A stretch of 5,197 bases of DNA from Chloroflexia bacterium (lineage in GTDB: Bacteria; Chloroflexota; Chloroflexia; QHBQ01; JADMIH01), in contig JAICKM010000522.1 in NCBI GenBank assembly GCA_025927935.1, positions 1 to 5,197 of the forward strand, in the 5' to 3' direction. The notes beneath the pieces were generated by a model that saw nothing but the letters and a program-made list of their open reading frames with translations, ran no database searches and was not told the origin of the DNA. Made by a program: the position numbers and the translations under genes. Positions 4,173-5,197 of the stretch are shown here, piece after piece (positions within the stretch are counted from its first letter, which is position 1; each line of letters begins with the position of its first letter).

Positions 4173-5197
4173 TTGAATTCGCTGATCGTGCCTTCGCATT
4201 TTACCCCCATCCCGGCCCGCTTGAGCCGCCTGCTGGAACTGGCGTACAACCTATGGTGGGCCTGGCACCCCGAAGCACAAGATTTATTTAAGGACATCGA
4301 TCCCACGCTGTGGGAGAACATCTACCACAACCCGATCAAGTTCCTGCGCGAAGTCCGCCAGGATCGGCTGGAGGCCGCCGCCGCCGATGCCGAGTACGTG
4401 GCCCGTTTCGACGCCGTGCTGGCCGATTTCGACGGTTACATGCATCCGGCCGAGACCTGGTTCTCCAGCAACCACCTGGCCGACGAAAAGACCATCGCCT
4501 ATTTTTCCGCCGAGTTCGGCCTGCACGAATCGCTGCCGATCTATTCCGGCGGCCTGGGCATCCTGTCGGGCGACCACTGCAAGGAAGCCAGCGACATGGG
4601 CCTGCCCTTCGTCTGCGTCGGCTTTATCTACCCGCAGGGCTATTTCCGCCAGATGCTCGACGCCAACGGTTGGCAGGAAGCCTATTATGAGAAAATGAAC
4701 TTCGCCGACGTGCCCGCGCTCCCGGCGATGACCCCTGAGGGCCAGGAAGTGGTCGTCTCGGTCGATCTGCCGGGGCGCACCGTCTTCGCCAAGGCGTATC
4801 GGATTCAGGTGGGCCGCGTGCCCCTCTTCCTGATGGATACCGACATCCATCCCAACGCGCCTTCCGACCGGCAGCTTTCGGCGCGGCTCTATGGCGGCGA
4901 CCAGGAGATGCGCGTCGCCCAGGAGATTGTGCTGGGCATCGGCGGCGTGCGCGTGCTGCGCGCCCTGGGCATCAAGCCCGCCGTCTGGCATATGAACGAG
5001 GGCCACTCGGCTTTCCTGGTGCTGGAACTGATCCGCGAGAAAGTGGCCCAGGGCGGCTCCTTCCGCGATGCCTTGAACCAGGTGGCGAAGGGCGGCGTCT
5101 TCACCACGCACACGCCGGTGCCCGCCGGCAACGATGCCTTCTCCTATGACCTGATGGACAAGTACTTCAACGTCTACTGGCCGAAGTTGAACATCTC
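4173..5197 (+). CDS. glgP: Alpha-glucan (glycogen) phosphorylase, DUF3417 type (partial, C-terminus beyond the right edge)
   Basis: GT35-family enzyme that phosphorolyses alpha-1,4-glucan to glucose-1-phosphate using pyridoxal phosphate; cytoplasmic. 341 complete codons are present. The N-terminus has LLELAYNLWWAWHPEAQ (20-36), typical of the DUF3417 domain found in the shorter bacterial/archaeal alpha-glucan phosphorylases rather than the E. coli GlgP/MalP type. Then come AYFSAEFGLHESLPIYSGGL (109-128), the phosphorylase glycine-rich segment continuing to GDH (133-135), HMNEGHSAF (273-281) and FTTHTPVPAGND (310-321). His313 aligns with the active-site His of animal phosphorylases (His377 in rabbit muscle). 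The PLP-binding lysine lies in the missing part. Family members are about 700-860 residues, so under half is seen. TTG is chosen because a TAG abuts it in frame and AGGAGG is well spaced; GTG at 4188 is a weaker alternative. It is divergent from cphAB and preceded by a terminator-bearing leader. Confidence 0.95.
   Translation, partial: MNSLIVPSHFTPIPARLSRLLELAYNLWWAWHPEAQDLFKDIDPTLWENIYHNPIKFLREVRQDRLEAAAADAEYVARFDAVLADFDGYMHPAETWFSSNHLADEKTIAYFSAEFGLHESLPIYSGGLGILSGDHCKEASDMGLPFVCVGFIYPQGYFRQMLDANGWQEAYYEKMNFADVPALPAMTPEGQEVVVSVDLPGRTVFAKAYRIQVGRVPLFLMDTDIHPNAPSDRQLSARLYGGDQEMRVAQEIVLGIGGVRVLRALGIKPAVWHMNEGHSAFLVLELIREKVAQGGSFRDALNQVAKGGVFTTHTPVPAGNDAFSYDLMDKYFNVYWPKLNI

Noticed and set aside
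4166..4291. ATG at 4166 as an alternative start near glgP
   Set aside because: It is out of frame with the phosphorylase, only 2 nt from AGGAGG, and stops after about 41 codons.
4284..5111. A 275-codon open frame on the minus strand
   Set aside because: It is opposite glgP, with the same antisense composition and no motif. The glgP frame carries clear phosphorylase motifs.

Overview
The window is GC-rich bacterial DNA with three protein genes. Two are tandem on the minus strand, and one on the plus strand is cut by the right edge. The minus pair makes and breaks down the nitrogen store cyanophycin (multi-L-arginyl-poly-L-aspartate). The plus gene is an alpha-glucan (glycogen) phosphorylase of the DUF3417-containing type. 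Non-ATG starts (GTG, TTG), high GC, a non-cyanobacterial-looking CphA and this type of phosphorylase fit a GC-rich environmental bacterium. Chloroflexota is my guess, at low confidence, because nothing in the window is a taxonomic marker.

Layout: positions 1-695 (minus) hold the N-terminal 231 codons of a cyanophycinase (cphB), cut by the left edge. Positions 695-3511 (minus) hold a complete cyanophycin synthetase (cphA, 938 aa) with a strong Shine-Dalgarno. The cphA stop and the cphB GTG start share one base (TAGTG), so the two form an operon in the order synthetase then hydrolase. Positions 3512-4172 are a 661-base divergent intergenic region. Positions 4173-5197 (plus) hold the first 341 codons of glgP, starting at TTG directly after an in-frame TAG.

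The intergenic region holds the least ordinary content. Going right, a good sigma70-type promoter (3899-3927) should give a leader of about 240 nt before glgP. That leader contains a textbook intrinsic terminator (4089-4125) ending 47 nt before the start codon. Going left, a candidate promoter (3793-3821) is followed by a stem-loop, a second stem-loop and a long-loop terminator-like hairpin with a T run (3686-3759). These pair in mutually exclusive ways resembling an attenuator, or else form a small RNA of about 100 nt. A second promoter (3613-3641) lies past that terminator, closer to cphA. Both storage operons may therefore be controlled by premature termination, but this rests on reading base pairing by eye.

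Together the genes suggest a reserve-metabolism locus. CphA stores Asp and Arg using ATP, CphB releases beta-Asp-Arg dipeptides, and GlgP releases glucose-1-phosphate from glycogen.
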